Of a stretch of DNA of 64,000 nucleotides, positions 13,127 through 24,102 are shown piece after piece. The stretch comes from Zelopaecilomyces penicillatus (taxonomy: Eukaryota; Ascomycota; Sordariomycetes; Hypocreales; Pseudodiploosporaceae). Location of the stretch: NCBI GenBank assembly GCA_005765155.1, contig VCCP01000002.1, forward strand, positions 4,278,001-4,342,000. The letters are read 5' to 3'. The number at the start of each line of letters is the position of its first letter. Positions within the stretch are counted from its first letter, which is position 1. A model generated the notes under the pieces. The model searched no databases, had not been told where the DNA came from, and worked only from the letters and a program-made list of their open reading frames with translations. Made by a program: the position numbers and the translations under genes.

Positions 13127-14982
13127 TCATATACAAGAATAGCCGCTGCACCTCCGTGAGTCGCCGCTGCAATGAGAGACTGCGGAACTACAGAATAAAT
13201 GGGCGTGTCGTTCTCGCTCCGACTGATGGGGGTGAGAGAACGCGATTGAGAGTCCCGTTGTGTTTGCTGTTGCTGCTGTTGATGTGGCTGCTGCTGCTGG
13301 CACAGCGGCGGTATCATGTCCATGGCGAAGCCACGAGTCGAGCATGGCAAGCTGGTTGAAAACGGCGGGGATGGAGGCATCTTTTGATAAGTCAAAGTCA
13401 GACGACGAAAACCCCGGCGATGGCGAGCGAGAAGGAAAAGCAGAACAAGTTGAAGCAGAAGAGGTAGAAAGAGAAGCAGAAGAAGCAGCACCCGCCATGA
13501 GAAGCTGACTCACATACGGCGACATCCTCTCGTGGATCTCATTCCGCATCCTGGTGGCCATTTCCTGCTCCTCCACCTCCCAGCGCATGCTGACAAAGGC
13601 CGGCGCCTCGAGAACCCATTGTCGGATGTCGGTCGAGACGGCACGGAAGCCGGGAGCACTGGAGCTCTCAAACTTGCACATTTGCGAGTGGGTGGCTTCA
13701 ACGCCGTAGTATGTTACACCGGGTAGCTGGGGGCTCGCAGAGTTTGGATCAACAATCAGAATCCTGAGAGGTGAGAAAAATAACCGTTAGCCTGCTGGGT
13801 GTGACAATTGTTATGAGGGTCATGGAGAAAAGATACATACTTGGTGCCCTTGATATCTGTCTTGTGGTTTTCGTGTACCATGTGGATTCGGAAGCGCTGG
13901 TAGATATCTAGAAAGTGGCTGTTGATGTTGGCGAGCGTCTCGTTGTCCTTTTTGAGTGTCTTGAGCAAGATTGACTCAGACTCAAAGAACTTCTTGGGGA
14001 TGATGGCATCAGACATGCCCTGTAGAACCAACCCCCACGTCGCCGCATCCGAGCCGGTGTGTGGAGTTCCGAGGAAGATGAGGCCAAACGTCGAGACATA
14101 GATGGATCGGTAGTGTTCGTGGTGCGATGCCCTCAGGTCGTTCGAGTAGAGAAGCGCCCGTTTAATCAAGATACCCCCCAGGCTGTGGCCGACCCAGATG
14201 ATGGGGTTCTTAAAGGTTCCCTCGCTCCTCCGGTACAGAGTTAGGCTTGTCACCAGTGTCTGGGCATGCTGATGGATAAAGTTGTCGCTGGCGCTGCGGT
14301 CGTTCCGCTTGGAGTACACGTCTGCGTTGTAGCCATACACTAGGATGTTTGCCTGTACGCCCTTGAGCGACGCCGGCAAGAGGTCGACGGGCCAAAAAGT
14401 GCCGTTGCTAGCAGTCCATGTCTTGTCGGGGCAGCCGTTCAGTCCGTGTACGAGAACGATGTCGACCTTGGCTTCGGGATGGGTGTAGACGGCCGTGGTC
14501 TCGTAGCGTGCTACTGAGCGGTTCACAGAGCCCTATAGCGACGGTGTGTTAATAAGTATGCCCTTTTTTATTTATTTATGTGGAATGCATCAAGGCTTGG
14601 TTGGGTAAGACGGAATTGTCCGTCCACCATCCATGGTTGATGAAGCTGGTATGTAGATGGGATGGCTGCCTTACCATAGTGTCCGATGAATGTCGGGGAA
14701 TATTTTGTAATTTGTCAAAGAGAAGAAGGTTTGTGAGGTCTACTTGGCAACAAGCGACGGGATGATTAATGAAAATCGACAGTCAATATATTTAACTGTC
14801 TTATAGCTTGTGTTGGCGTGATGATGGTTTGAATTGTGATGATGTGTATTAAAAAATCAAGAGCGACGGAGTTTGCTTTATACAAGACGAGCTTCCATGC
14901 CTCCTCTCCCATCCTCCCTCCCTCGCTCCACTCAGCACATACTTACCGAAGCCATCCAGGGGTTCGGGATGCATTGCTCCAT
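13127..14982 (-). CDS. Alpha/beta hydrolase, DUF676/SERAC1-like
   Basis: Predicted exons in gene order are 14982-14947, 14532-13841 and 13763-13127, giving 454 aa. A stop codon lies in frame directly upstream of exon 2, so an upstream exon is required. The chosen first exon (MEQCIPNPWMAS) ends at a good GTAAGT donor, although its 414-nt intron is long for this genome. The lipase core has LVHGLNG (about residues 39-45), the oxyanion-strand region, the nucleophile elbow GHSLGG (Ser129) and FLGTPHTGSD. In fungi this module often sits at the N-terminus of STAND proteins (NACHT or NB-ARC plus repeats). Here it stands alone, followed by a Ser/Ala/Thr-rich tail. The 3' end is the weakest part of the model: other frames stay open beyond 13127 and one is strongly hydrophobic. 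Substrate unknown. Confidence 0.7.
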
Positions 14983-16285
14983 CTGCTCACGTCCCAGTGA
15001 GCCAAGGTGGTGCGTTGAACGGATTTAGAAACCATAGCCTCGCGTTGACATGACCAGAAAAGGTAAAGACTTGAATGGCCATCATGTGAAAAACCAAACA
15101 GCCTTTTGCTCGGTAGGTACCGACTCACCACCCACTGCAGACCCGTCTTCACACCCACAGCTGGAAGACAACCAGGGGGAGATGCACAGCTACCGCTGAT
15201 AGACACGGAAGACTACCAATGGTGGTCGTTCGTAGAGGGTTGGATGCTCGGCCGTTTAGCTTCCCCTGCACGAGCCGATAATTTTTTAAACCTTCCGAGG
15301 TTTGCTCTTCTGACAGAAGCGAGCGGGATTACTCGCCATACACGCCTCAAAGCGCCGTGTCTGAGTAGTGACAGTCACTCGATTGGGAATGGAGCCTGAA
15401 TTCACGCGTATTCTGATGGCGGTGGGTGGCGTTGTTTCGACGGAGAGATCCAGTCCATGCGGGGGAAACGAACCGGACTGTACGTCACGTAGCATTGATC
15501 TAACGCTGTGTGGGTGCATACGTGTGTCATATCAAGCAATCCGGCAGAAGCTGCTGTTCTGACATCCCATCAATGTGGACCCCGGCCCCATTTGTCGTTA
15601 TCACAATGACAGAAACTCAAGGAAAACAGGAGGACAGTCAAAGCCAAGGTCGTATTGTGAGTTGAGCACAGAGAGTGGGTGACTGAAGTGATCAGATGTG
15701 AATGGGAGGCGATATAACTGATTGGACGAGCAAGAAGCCACCCCTCGGGAAGTTGCCTGCGATAGCTCAAAGTTTAATTTACCTTGGAGCAACATTGCAA
15801 AACCTTCATGGCAACCTGATCGCAACCCAGACCCCGGTCAGCGCAGTGAACGCCTTGCACAACACAGAACCACTAAGCTGTCGTGGTTCGACAACCAGTG
15901 TGATTTTCAAGCACCATTATGGCAGCCGTTGCGACCTTTGACAGGCATATAGGTGACATTTGGGGCACACAAGGCGGGCTGAGATGGTGCGCGGCCTATT
16001 TGGTTCTTTTCACCACGCAAAAGGACAGAGAACAAGACTCACTTGGTTTCCTCAAGATGCCCCGTGCTTTGCCACAAGAAGGATGGAGCGGCATCGTTTC
16101 GGTAGGGTGGAACATGAATTTTCTGTGACTATGACAGCGCTTATACACGGTAAAATGGGTTTCTTTTTTTTCCCTCGCAAGCTTGACAGAAATACCACCG
16201 GTCTTGTCACAGGTGGACGGATACCTCTTTCTTTTTTTTCTTGACAAAGCGATGCACCAACCCGTGTGTTACACAGAATAAGGCG
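14983..16285. other. Intergenic region
   Basis: No frame with protein character is seen. It lies upstream of the hydrolase (minus strand) and downstream of the FHA-domain gene (minus strand). Nothing else is recognised. Confidence 0.5.
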
Positions 16286-17212
16286 CTACTCCCTCGGAGC
16301 GAGCATAATGACATACTCCCGGGTGCTGTGGCCAAACTGCAACATATCCTTGTCCCGTAGCTCTAGATAGCGGCTGTCTGGGACCTTGTCATCGTTTAGC
16401 ACTGTGCCGTTGGCGCTTTCGAGGTCGATCAGGTACGGCTTGACTTTGCCAATCTTGTCGCCAAACTCATTTCTCTTCTCAACGTGGCGGAACTGAATAA
16501 CGGCATGCTGTTTGCTGATGCTGGGGTGCTCAGCTGGGAGGTCAACAACTGCCATTTCCCTACCCACGAGCCAGCAGCTCCTCCCGCTGAGATCAATCGT
16601 GTCTACGACATCTTTGCCCTTGAAGATGAAGAGCTTCCATTGGTCCCTTGGTGGAGGTTTCCGTGCCTCGGGCGGCTCATGGTACTTGAGAGTAATGGTA
16701 GTGCCATCGGCCTGGGCTACCGCATTAGATAATGCAGCAAGCCTCCCCGAATTGCCAAGATTAGGCTTTTCCTTGGGCTGCTTCTCCTCCTCCTCCCCTG
16801 GCTGCGTAATGGCAAACGAGTCTTGCTGTGACGGCAGTGGACCAGATTGTTTTACAGAGCTGGTTTTCGCCAGCGCTCGGCTGTTATCGTGTTCTGAGTC
16901 ATCGTCGTGAGAACGATGTCGCCTGCTGCGTCTGGAATCTTTGGTGTCACGGGAACGTCGTCGTCTTCCATCTCGATCACTTCCTTTGTCGCGTCCGCTA
17001 TCTCGATGTCTCTCGCGGCTGCGGCTGCGATGTCGTCTAGAGGAGGAATCCGGGGTTCGGGAACGTCGCCTATCGCGAGAGCGGCGTCTGTCGCGTGAGC
17101 GGTCGCGAGTTCGATGGGATGATTTGGCTTCTCGGTCAGTTTCCTCCCGGCGCCGGGGCTCGTCTCGTCTCTGACGGCGGGCCTGGGCCTCGTGCTCGTC
17201 TCTTGAAGCCAT
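16286..17212 (-). CDS. FHA-domain splicing factor, SNIP1/Pml1-like
   Basis: A single-exon frame of 308 aa. Residues 1-105 are an RS/RD-rich arginine-serine tract (repeated RSRDRR, RSRERHR), then an acidic-polar linker to about 180, then a C-terminal forkhead-associated domain (about 190-305). FHA hallmarks are visible: VGRE (216-219), the SISKQH block (231-236) and ESANGTVLND (265-274). This order matches SNIP1 in animals and Pml1 in yeast, a subunit of the RES (retention and splicing) complex that binds the activated spliceosome in the nucleus. The RS tract is also typical of the filamentous-fungal versions. The start is the first ATG of the frame and the stop is clear. Assignment to the family is strong; RES membership is inferred by homology. 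Confidence 0.85.
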   Translation of the reverse strand: MASRDEHEAQARRQRRDEPRRREETDREAKSSHRTRDRSRDRRRSRDRRRSRTPDSSSRRHRSRSRERHRDSGRDKGSDRDGRRRRSRDTKDSRRSRRHRSHDDDSEHDNSRALAKTSSVKQSGPLPSQQDSFAITQPGEEEEKQPKEKPNLGNSGRLAALSNAVAQADGTTITLKYHEPPEARKPPPRDQWKLFIFKGKDVVDTIDLSGRSCWLVGREMAVVDLPAEHPSISKQHAVIQFRHVEKRNEFGDKIGKVKPYLIDLESANGTVLNDDKVPDSRYLELRDKDMLQFGHSTREYVIMLAPRE

Positions 17213-17930
17213 GAATGCCTGTGTGCTCGCTTCTGTCCTCCACTACCCTGGGCCGCGCAAGTGTGGCAGAGTATTAGCCTTTCGACGTGGCAGCACCAAG
17301 GCCTAATCGAATTGAACTAGGAAGAGCTTTACCCCGAGGCTAGGGGGGATCTTTGCCGAGCTTTTGTTGGAGGCCGTTGCAAGAGTTAAGTTGATAAATT
17401 GTTTGGCAGGGCCAGAAACGTGGAACCACTAATAATTAGCTGGCACTATTTTACCGTCATGGAACCTGTCCGGCACTATAGTGCATTACTAGTGGACGTC
17501 AGACCCTGTAATAAGGGCGCCACAGCGCGTTATGCGGCTGAAAGCTTCACGCTCTGGAACGCCAGGGCTGGCACAATATAGTGGGGTTTCGGGAACTGGA
17601 GGTGCCAATCCGTTGAGCCTCAAGCGTCGACTTCTTGAGAAGATCTACAGATAACTTAACTTACACCTGCAAAGTTCAAACATCTGATCACATGCTTGTA
17701 GTCTAGCAACTCAATCTGTTACCGATAGTATGGATTGATAGTCTTGTTATACTCCAGCAAAGACGAGACGTAACGTAACAATCAATATGATGGAACCATG
17801 CCCCCCATCTCAGACGAAATACTTCTGGCATGCTAAAGGCAAAATTTGAACACAAAAGAGACATTGATCATATCACATGGATCTGACAGACAAGCAAGAT
17901 CTGACAAAAGTCTAAAACGGCAAAAATGTC
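17213..17930. other. Intergenic region between FHA gene and tRNA
   Basis: Upstream side of the FHA gene and 3' flank of the minus-strand tRNA. No protein-like frame is present and nothing else is recognised. Confidence 0.5.
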
Positions 17931-18036
17931 TGTTCCCGCGGGGGGTCGAACCCCGGACCTTGACATTACTGACCATAGAACCAAAGATAATCCTTAGCTT
18001 ATAAGAGTCACGCGGTAACCACTCCGCTACGGGAAC
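17931..18036 (-). tRNA. tRNA-Ile (anticodon UAU) with intron
   Basis: On the minus strand the 7-bp acceptor stem GTTCCCG/CGGGAAC closes the element, with A as the discriminator base. The D arm is GCGG-AGTGGTTA-CCGC, giving an A box TAGCGGAGTGG. The T arm is CGGGG-TTCGACC-CCCCG, with B box GGTTCGACC. The anticodon stem TGACT is followed by loop CTTATAA, which places TAT at positions 34-36. About 33 nt of extra sequence after position 37 is read as an intron, leaving a 73-nt mature tRNA with a 5-nt variable loop (AGGTC). The innermost anticodon-stem pair is a T-T mismatch under this folding. A tRNA-Ile(UAU) with an intron is known from other fungi. A long-variable-arm tRNA would be the alternative but fits less well. 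Confidence 0.85.
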
Positions 18037-18431
18037 TGCGCTAAAATTTCATAAGCCTTCATTAAGAAGGGTAAGCCCAGATGAAACACTGATTTGCTGT
18101 GTAATACAGATGACATTGTCCACATCGACATCCTTGCGGTGTTGCCATTGAACTGCGATTGAAGCATGTGCTTTGTATAGATTTACTACCTAGTTGTTAA
18201 AACCCAAGTTGATTACTTTTTTGTGTAGTTTTGAAAGTCAATTACTCATCATCGTTACAAGTTGTTGATTCATATAGGTCCAATGTCTCAACTATTACAT
18301 GTGCGTTGATTCCAGGCAAGTCAACATCTCAGCCAAGGCTGCTTACTTACATGCCGCAGTTATCACGCGACATATGTCCTTCGTCGACAAAGAGATTAAT
18401 TATCATATGTTCTTCTTTCAAGGCTAGGAGT
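18037..18431. other. Spacer between tRNA and dehalogenase
   Basis: About 400 nt, AT-rich, holding the 5' flank of the tRNA and the 3' flank of the dehalogenase gene. Nothing else is seen. Confidence 0.5.
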
Positions 18432-19281
18432 TTACAGCTGTGTTGATGCCGTTTGATTCCCCCCATTCAGTTCCTCTATCTTTAGAATCGCTTCATCAAC
18501 CCCTCTAACAACCGCTTTGGGTCCCATTCCCAGCCCGCTTCCCAGCCCATCTACCCATCCCATCCCGTCTCGGTCCACCCATACACTGTTCAGGCCAGCC
18601 GCAGCCGCGCCAGCAACGTCAAACGGATTCGAGCTTACCAGCCAAACCTTTTCTGGGTGTGAGTCCATTCCAACACTGCTTACCAAGTAGTCATACGTCC
18701 GCCGTGCTGGCTTGAAAAATTGGAGCGACTCGACGCTGATGGCTTTGGCAATGGGTATAACGGAACTAGCCTGAGAAAGCGAGGGGGATGTGCGCATTGA
18801 GGACTTGACCATGGCTTCGGTGCCGTTGGAGAAGACATATGCATCCAGAGAGGGGTTGCGGGAGAGCATAGTCAGCGCCTCATCTACGTCTGTGAACGTA
18901 TCGAGTCCGTCATAAGCATGCATGATGTGCTCTTCATCGTCATCTGACATCTTCTCTCCAGCCTCAGTCACAGCGTGCCGGAATGACCATCTCGTGAGGT
19001 CGCTGAAGGAACGGTACAGGCCTTTATGTTGTTCGAGGTTGACAGATTGAAATCAGCGTCATGTCCTGAGTGTTGCCCTGTAAAATACACTGCAGAAAAC
19101 TGCAAGTCGGCAACTCACCCATGCTATTGAGCCTCCACGTATACTCTAGCTGATACCTCCTCGCCTGGGCCGCAATCTTCTTGGCCTTTTCATCTCCGTA
19201 TAGCTTCGACAGCTCCTGTGCAATGGAGCCCGTGGAGAGAAGCGTTCCGTAGAGGTCGAAGGCGACGATGGTTCGTGGCAT
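18432..19281 (-). CDS. Haloacid dehalogenase, type II (HAD superfamily)
   Basis: Exons 19281-19119 and 19021-18432 give 250 aa. The 97-nt intron has a GTGAGT donor and joins in phase 1, restoring the family stretch LNSMG-LYRSFSDLTRW. Landmarks are the nucleophile Asp9 in AFDLYGTL (motif I), Arg/Tyr-rich cap sequence YQLEYTWRLNSM, VFSNGT (motif II), the lysine in FFKPARRTYDYL (motif III) and SSNPFDVAGAAAAGL (motif IV). This is the S-2-haloacid dehalogenase type, which hydrolyses the carbon-halogen bond of 2-haloacids; many fungal members act on unknown phosphorylated or halogenated substrates. Length fits the family (about 230-260 aa). No neighbour suggests the substrate. Confidence 0.88.
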
Positions 19282-20289
19282 GATGGGCCAGGCGATTTAG
19301 CGTCTGGTGGCTACTGTACAGCGCTTTGCTTAGTAGGGTTCAGCAACTGTGGTGGTGTGAATATAGCGGAGCTGGTGCACTGGTGTCCCATGGAAGCTGT
19401 CAGCGACAATGACAGGTCAAGTCGTACACAGAAAGGCAAACACAATGTAGGTAAACACCAACCAAGAGTCGATGAAATCCCGTCAAGTGTGACAAAACCT
19501 GGGTTTTGGGATCCAGGTCTTTTAATAGTCTGAACTCTGGATAGACAACCCCTCGCTTCCAGCTACCGAGGAATCATACCTCATGCACCCCGCCAACTTC
19601 CTAATCCATCTTGTACTACTCGCACCCAATCCATCACGTCATCTGTTTGTCACCAAGCGCTGCGTGTTGTCGGCAAGACTTTCAAAATTTCCATTGGCTG
19701 TGTGAAATCTGCAGAACATGATGCACCTACACATGGATCACCTAAGTTGTAATATGATGGGCACTGTTGCGATTGCATGATGCTTCGAGGGTGCTGTCAC
19801 ACATTCCCATTTAGTTGTGTATAGGTAGGTAGTGTACTACTCACGACATCTTGGTCCTTTACTAGAAGAGACGACGTTTTTGTCTTGAACACATAAGGAA
19901 ACTACTTGGAACTTCCATGTTGAATGAGTCAATCTTGCCTTGTGATGACTTCAGGATAGTGACAGACGACAATGTCAACACTTGGATATTTTATGAGACT
20001 TGGAACACTAAACCGCTAGCTAGGAAGATTTGACAGTTGAAGATATACGAGATATAGTTAATCAATGGAGTTTATCGACTAGCATTGTTGTACTCTTGTT
20101 GTACTAGTCCAATGAATACGATTTCTGGAAACAACACTTAGCAAAAAGTCTCCCCAACTCATGGGCTCTCCATATCGTCTTCATAGAGTATAACACAAAG
20201 TAGGTTAATATACACAGAATCTCTATTTATCTATATACTAGGTAGATTGAATATCCTTCAACAACTCCATACTTCAATTAGCTCCCCAA
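19282..20289. other. AT-rich spacer left of the KP4-like cluster
   Basis: No protein-like frame. The sequence becomes markedly AT-rich from about 19700 onward, marking the transition from conserved genes to the block of small secreted proteins. Nothing else is recognised. Confidence 0.55.
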
Positions 20290-20816
20290 TCAACAGATAC
20301 AGTTGCCATCGCAACATGGTCTGCTGACAGCATTGACAGTAAGTTGGCCCTTGCTAACATCATTCCCCGGTTTAGTAGGAATACTACCACATCCCCTGCA
20401 ATTATGATTCAGCAATCCCTCCAGCTGCCTGTAAACATCGCGGGCTGTTCCAGAAGCACCGTTTTGATAAAAAGCACAGATGCTTGAGAATTTACCCTGG
20501 GAGCATGCCACTTGCTCTGTATATTGTATTATATAATTAGTCTGGCTGAGCATAGAACCTTTGCGTTGGGAGGAAAGGGTGGAAAAGGGAGTTAATGCAG
20601 CCTGCACTAAAGATATGCCAGAATAAATGAATGAAATTACTTACGGCCAGAGGCATATCTTCTACCGCCACCGCCCTGTGCGATGAGGACTCCAACTTGC
20701 TCCCTGACAGCATTCAGTGAGGCACCTGCATTTCCCACAAAGCACCAGCCGCTGCCACGGCAATTGATTCCCAGTGCTGTAGCGCCAGAAATGAAGAGTA
20801 GAGTAGAGAGATGCAT
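20290..20816 (-). CDS. KP4-like killer toxin family protein (copy 1)
   Basis: Exons 20816-20645 and 20516-20290 give 132 aa; the intron is 128 nt, GT..AG, phase 1. A 14-residue signal peptide ends at TALGINC. The mature part holds LGINCRGSG, a Gly-rich turn, ICAFYQNGASGTA, CRGCGS, TKPGND and KGQLTVN. Together these are diagnostic of the KP4 family, first known from a virus-encoded killer protein of Ustilago maydis and widespread as chromosomal genes in ascomycetes. The characterised KP4 protein inhibits calcium uptake in susceptible cells. This copy has ten cysteines in the mature region, ending in a CC-x3-C-x-C cluster. It is in tandem with copy 2, same strand, 1.3 kb away. It is complete, with no frameshift. 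Target and activity are unknown. Confidence 0.85.
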
Positions 20817-22104
20817 GATTGTTATGTGGTAATGGTTGAATGTGTGCGAGCGAAAGGTTTGCTGGATGTGATGATGTAGTTGTTGTTGTTCTGGATGAAT
20901 ATTCCAACTAATGGGTACGTTCGAGCCCTTAAATGCTTTCCAGAGATGTCTTGATGTGCTTTAATTACCATCACTGCTTTCAGGAAAATGTCTTGTCCAG
21001 CATGATTCGACTCATCATGCGTCTTCAAGTTGAGTAAGCCTTTGCCCTGTGGCAAGCGGAGTCGTCGTAGTTGGCATTATGGCTTTAAAACGAGTCCAAC
21101 GGAGCCACACAGAAGATTGCCTTCCATATTGGATCAAGATTGGCTATGTCTGACGTGTTGCAAGTGATTTGAACAACTAGTGAGAGTCTGTTCGGTATCT
21201 AGAAGCTGCCTCTCCACATGGATCAGTGCTTTATGACGTTGTATTGGCGTTGTGTTCCCATCATCCGCGACTCCATAGACGGACACGCAGCTGCAGCTCA
21301 CCAAACACCTTCTACAATGGGGCATATTCTTGGGTTCTTGGCCTGAGCTTCTTGTCGTTGGTTTTAGACTCTTAATGATATATTGATCTCAATCAGGCAT
21401 AGCCCTCCTGCATCCCAGTCCCCCCTCGTGATATCACGGCGGCTCCAGCCGCTAAGGCTAAAGGAATGCAGCAACTCAGTCCATTCTTTGTGGATTCGGT
21501 GTTTCGGTATATTGATGTGGCGCTGAGACATAGTAAGGCGAGCTGGTCAGTGCTACACTTCGATTTCATGTGGCGTTCGACAGCGTTGACTGGGAACTTC
21601 TTAGCGTCCGATCTGAGTTGCTTGAAGGATTTCGTCCGGCCAGGGTCTGTGGGGTGATGTTGCAAGAGGAGGGAAGCGTTAGGCTGGATATGTTGCTGGG
21701 AGAGGCTGATGCGACGGAGGCGATGTACGCCAAACTCGTGGCATTCTGCACTACTACCATGCAAAACTACGGAGATTAACTCATCAAGAGGTATACTATG
21801 GACACTACTCCGGCCAATATAACAACGATTGGTGGCAACACTTACTTCTCCACAGCCGGAGGCCCCTGGTTTACCCCAGAGTCTAGATGGTCGACATGCA
21901 CTCACTCATCGAGCCCATGAGGCGCCTGCAAGTACTGCTATGCAAGGACTGAAACAAATCCCGATTGATTTACGCGAGTTACACTATGTAATATCTGCTG
22001 TTTGTATGTACTTTCTCTCCACAACACTGTATTTACATGCCAAGAATACGTATACAGAAGCCAAGCCTATCTCACCCCCCTCTCCCCTCCTCCTATGCCG
22101 ACAC
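20817..22104. other. Spacer between KP4-like copies 1 and 2
   Basis: Holds the promoter of copy 1 and the 3' flank of copy 2. Overlapping open frames exist on both strands around 21390-21905, but none resembles a known protein and none carries the KP4 motifs, so I do not call a fourth copy. Nothing else is recognised. Confidence 0.5.
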
Positions 22105-22491
22105 CTAACAAGCTCCCTGACACTTGGGATTGCGCACGACATTGACCGTGAGCTGTCCATCGTTTACATTGTTCCCCGGCTTCGTAGGGCACGAGCCACA
22201 CTTCCTGCATCCATGGCTGCGCAGCGCCCCTATGAGACGTGACGCATCGGCAGCCGTGCCTGTCGCTCCGCTTTGGAAGTAGGCGCAGACTTGGCCGGTG
22301 CAAGCAATCTGCTGGCCAGTTGCGTAGCGGCGATTGCGGGGCCTGATGTTATCGACAATTACTTGGAGGTTGAGGATGTTGCCGGGAACTCCAGAAGATG
22401 GACACAGGCCAGAGCCTCTGCAGTTGATTCCAAGTGCGTTGGTGGAGGCCACGAGGACAAAGGCTGAGGCGGCAATGGCAGAGGTCTTCAT
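22105..22491 (-). CDS. KP4-like killer toxin family protein (copy 2, intronless)
   Basis: A single-exon frame of 128 aa. The signal peptide is about 19 residues, with the predicted cleavage directly before LGINC. Family motifs LGINCRGSG, CAYFQSGATGTA, CRKCGSCPTKPGN and DGQLTVN are all present in order. It has nine cysteines in the mature part and lacks the CC-x3-C-x-C ending of copies 1 and 3, finishing in CQGAC. At the position where copies 1 and 3 carry a phase-1 intron, this gene reads straight through (ATGQQIAC). It shares strand with copy 1 and is head-to-head with copy 3, 1.6 kb apart. A TATA-type element lies about 125-135 nt upstream (22616-22626). It is complete; function is inferred from the family only. 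Confidence 0.88.
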   Translation of the reverse strand: MKTSAIAASAFVLVASTNALGINCRGSGLCPSSGVPGNILNLQVIVDNIRPRNRRYATGQQIACTGQVCAYFQSGATGTAADASRLIGALRSHGCRKCGSCPTKPGNNVNDGQLTVNVVRNPKCQGAC

Positions 22492-22615
22492 GGTGATTTG
22501 GTATTGGAATTGGTGGGAGTTTTGTTCAAGATTGTAGTGATTGAATGGATAGAATGGGACTTTGTCTTAAAGTAAGTAGTGGCAAAAGTGGTGTGGAGGT
22601 TGTTGAAAGACTTCA

Positions 22616-22627
22616 AATATATAAAAT
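22616..22627 (-). promoter_or_regulatory. Putative TATA element of KP4-like copy 2
   Basis: On the minus strand the sequence reads TTTTATATATTT, about 125-135 nt upstream of the ATG at 22491. The spacing allows a leader of about 90-100 nt. This is judged from sequence and position only. Confidence 0.45.
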
Positions 22628-23839
22628 TGAACTGAAAGAAATTGAACGAGAGAGGTTCGCTCTAGATATATCGTCCATCACCTGTCTTTCCCAAAACACC
22701 TCCACATTCTTCATCCTCATCAAATCAGGCAAGAAACCAAGTCCACTCTCGCTCATCCCAAAACTACAACAGCTGTGAATGACGTTATCTTCATCGTGTC
22801 GTGCCCGTAAAAGGTGGCATCCACCATGAAACCGAAGTTCCTTCCCACATAGGAAGGATAAAGAAAACAAAGCAGGTTGGCACCGTTGATCCATCTAGTC
22901 AGACTAAGACACCATTGTTCCTCTGTATGTAGATGAATCATCTGAGCCTACCCCAGACGAAACGTGAAAAGAATGGCATCACCACCGGGTGAATGACTCG
23001 CGTTGTGTCTGCATTTGGATACTCTAGACGGAAGCAGATAGCCCGAGCCTTGATGTGCTTGGGATTTGATCTGCATCTAAACAAACCTTATTGACGTGGG
23101 GAAGCTGTTGTCCCCACGTGTAGGTGCAACATACTCTAGGTTGGATGGGACGGATAAGCCCGTCGAGGATCCCAATATTGCGCCCACCTTCGGCCGGCTT
23201 GCCGGCCAGCCGGGGATTTGCAAAGCCGGATCGATCAAACCTTGGACCCTTGTTCCCCAAAATCCTTCCCCCAACTCGACGAGTTTCTACTCTCCCAAAA
23301 AGACTAGCCCAGCCAAGCCAGCCTGCCATCCTCAAGCTGCACAGACCAGCGCCCTTTTCCCAACACCACGGCACCAAGCCTACCCACGGTTGCCCATGTG
23401 GTGAGGATTACGGCAGGGCCAAGCTAGCTAGTTACGTCGATATGCATCATTTTTGGGGGAAACCCCGGCAGGCATTTGCCTATAATATCTTGTCGGCATA
23501 ATGCTTTCATCTTCAGGTGGCGCCCAAAAGTATGAGACATAGTGATTCCAACACACTATTGCCTTGGACAACCGGACTTACCGAATGGAGATGCAAGTCT
23601 TTGTACTTGGCATTTCCCGGACTTGGCATCATCAATTCCTGGAGTAATACCACTAATATCCAGATCAATCACAAAATTGATCTGACCTCATTCTTGTGGG
23701 GGACATGATTGCTCCATAGCACTTGTGGTTCAAATGGGACTTTCCTCATTGAGTCCAGTTCTGACTGATGGTCTTTGATCGCAGCACCCACGTCTCAAGA
23801 TGTCAAGTTCCAGTCATGATAGCATAGCTTGTTTTTGTT

Positions 23840-23840
23840 T

Positions 23841-23883
<43 letters not shown>
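23840..23883. repeat. (TTG)n microsatellite
   Basis: About 14 tandem TTG units, preceded by two GTTTTT units. On the minus strand it would encode poly-Asn, but no gene is supported there. It lies about 220 nt upstream of KP4-like copy 3. Confidence 0.95.
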
Positions 23884-24102
23884 AGTTTGCCAAGTTGCGC
23901 TGATATTGACATGTTACCTTGGGAGAATGATAAATAGTTGCACGCTCCCAAACACATGAGTCTTCATTAATACTGCACACCATCGACAAGTCTCTTCATT
24001 TACCTAGTATCTACTCATCTCTCATCTCATTACAACCTATATTCCCTTTTTTATTTAAAAAAAAATCACAACTCTCACAATCCACTCAAACCCACCGCCA
24101 AA

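Larger units (their letters stand above)
22492..24102. other. Shared upstream region of KP4-like copies 2 and 3
   Basis: The head-to-head intergenic region of 1.6 kb. It holds the TATA-like element of copy 2 and a (TTG)n repeat (23840-23883). A GC-richer block at about 23100-23420 has open frames on both strands, but none looks like a protein. Confidence 0.5.

Noticed and set aside
12897..13172. Hydrophobic minus-strand frame that could be a C-terminal membrane tail of the hydrolase
   Set aside because: The DNA is AT-rich and T-rich in the coding sense, which yields hydrophobic translations by chance. No splice site that would join it to the hydrolase frame was found.
21393..21905. Possible fourth KP4-like copy between copies 1 and 2
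   Set aside because: None of the family motifs (LGINC, TKPGN, GQLTVN) occurs in any frame here, and the open frames on the two strands overlap.
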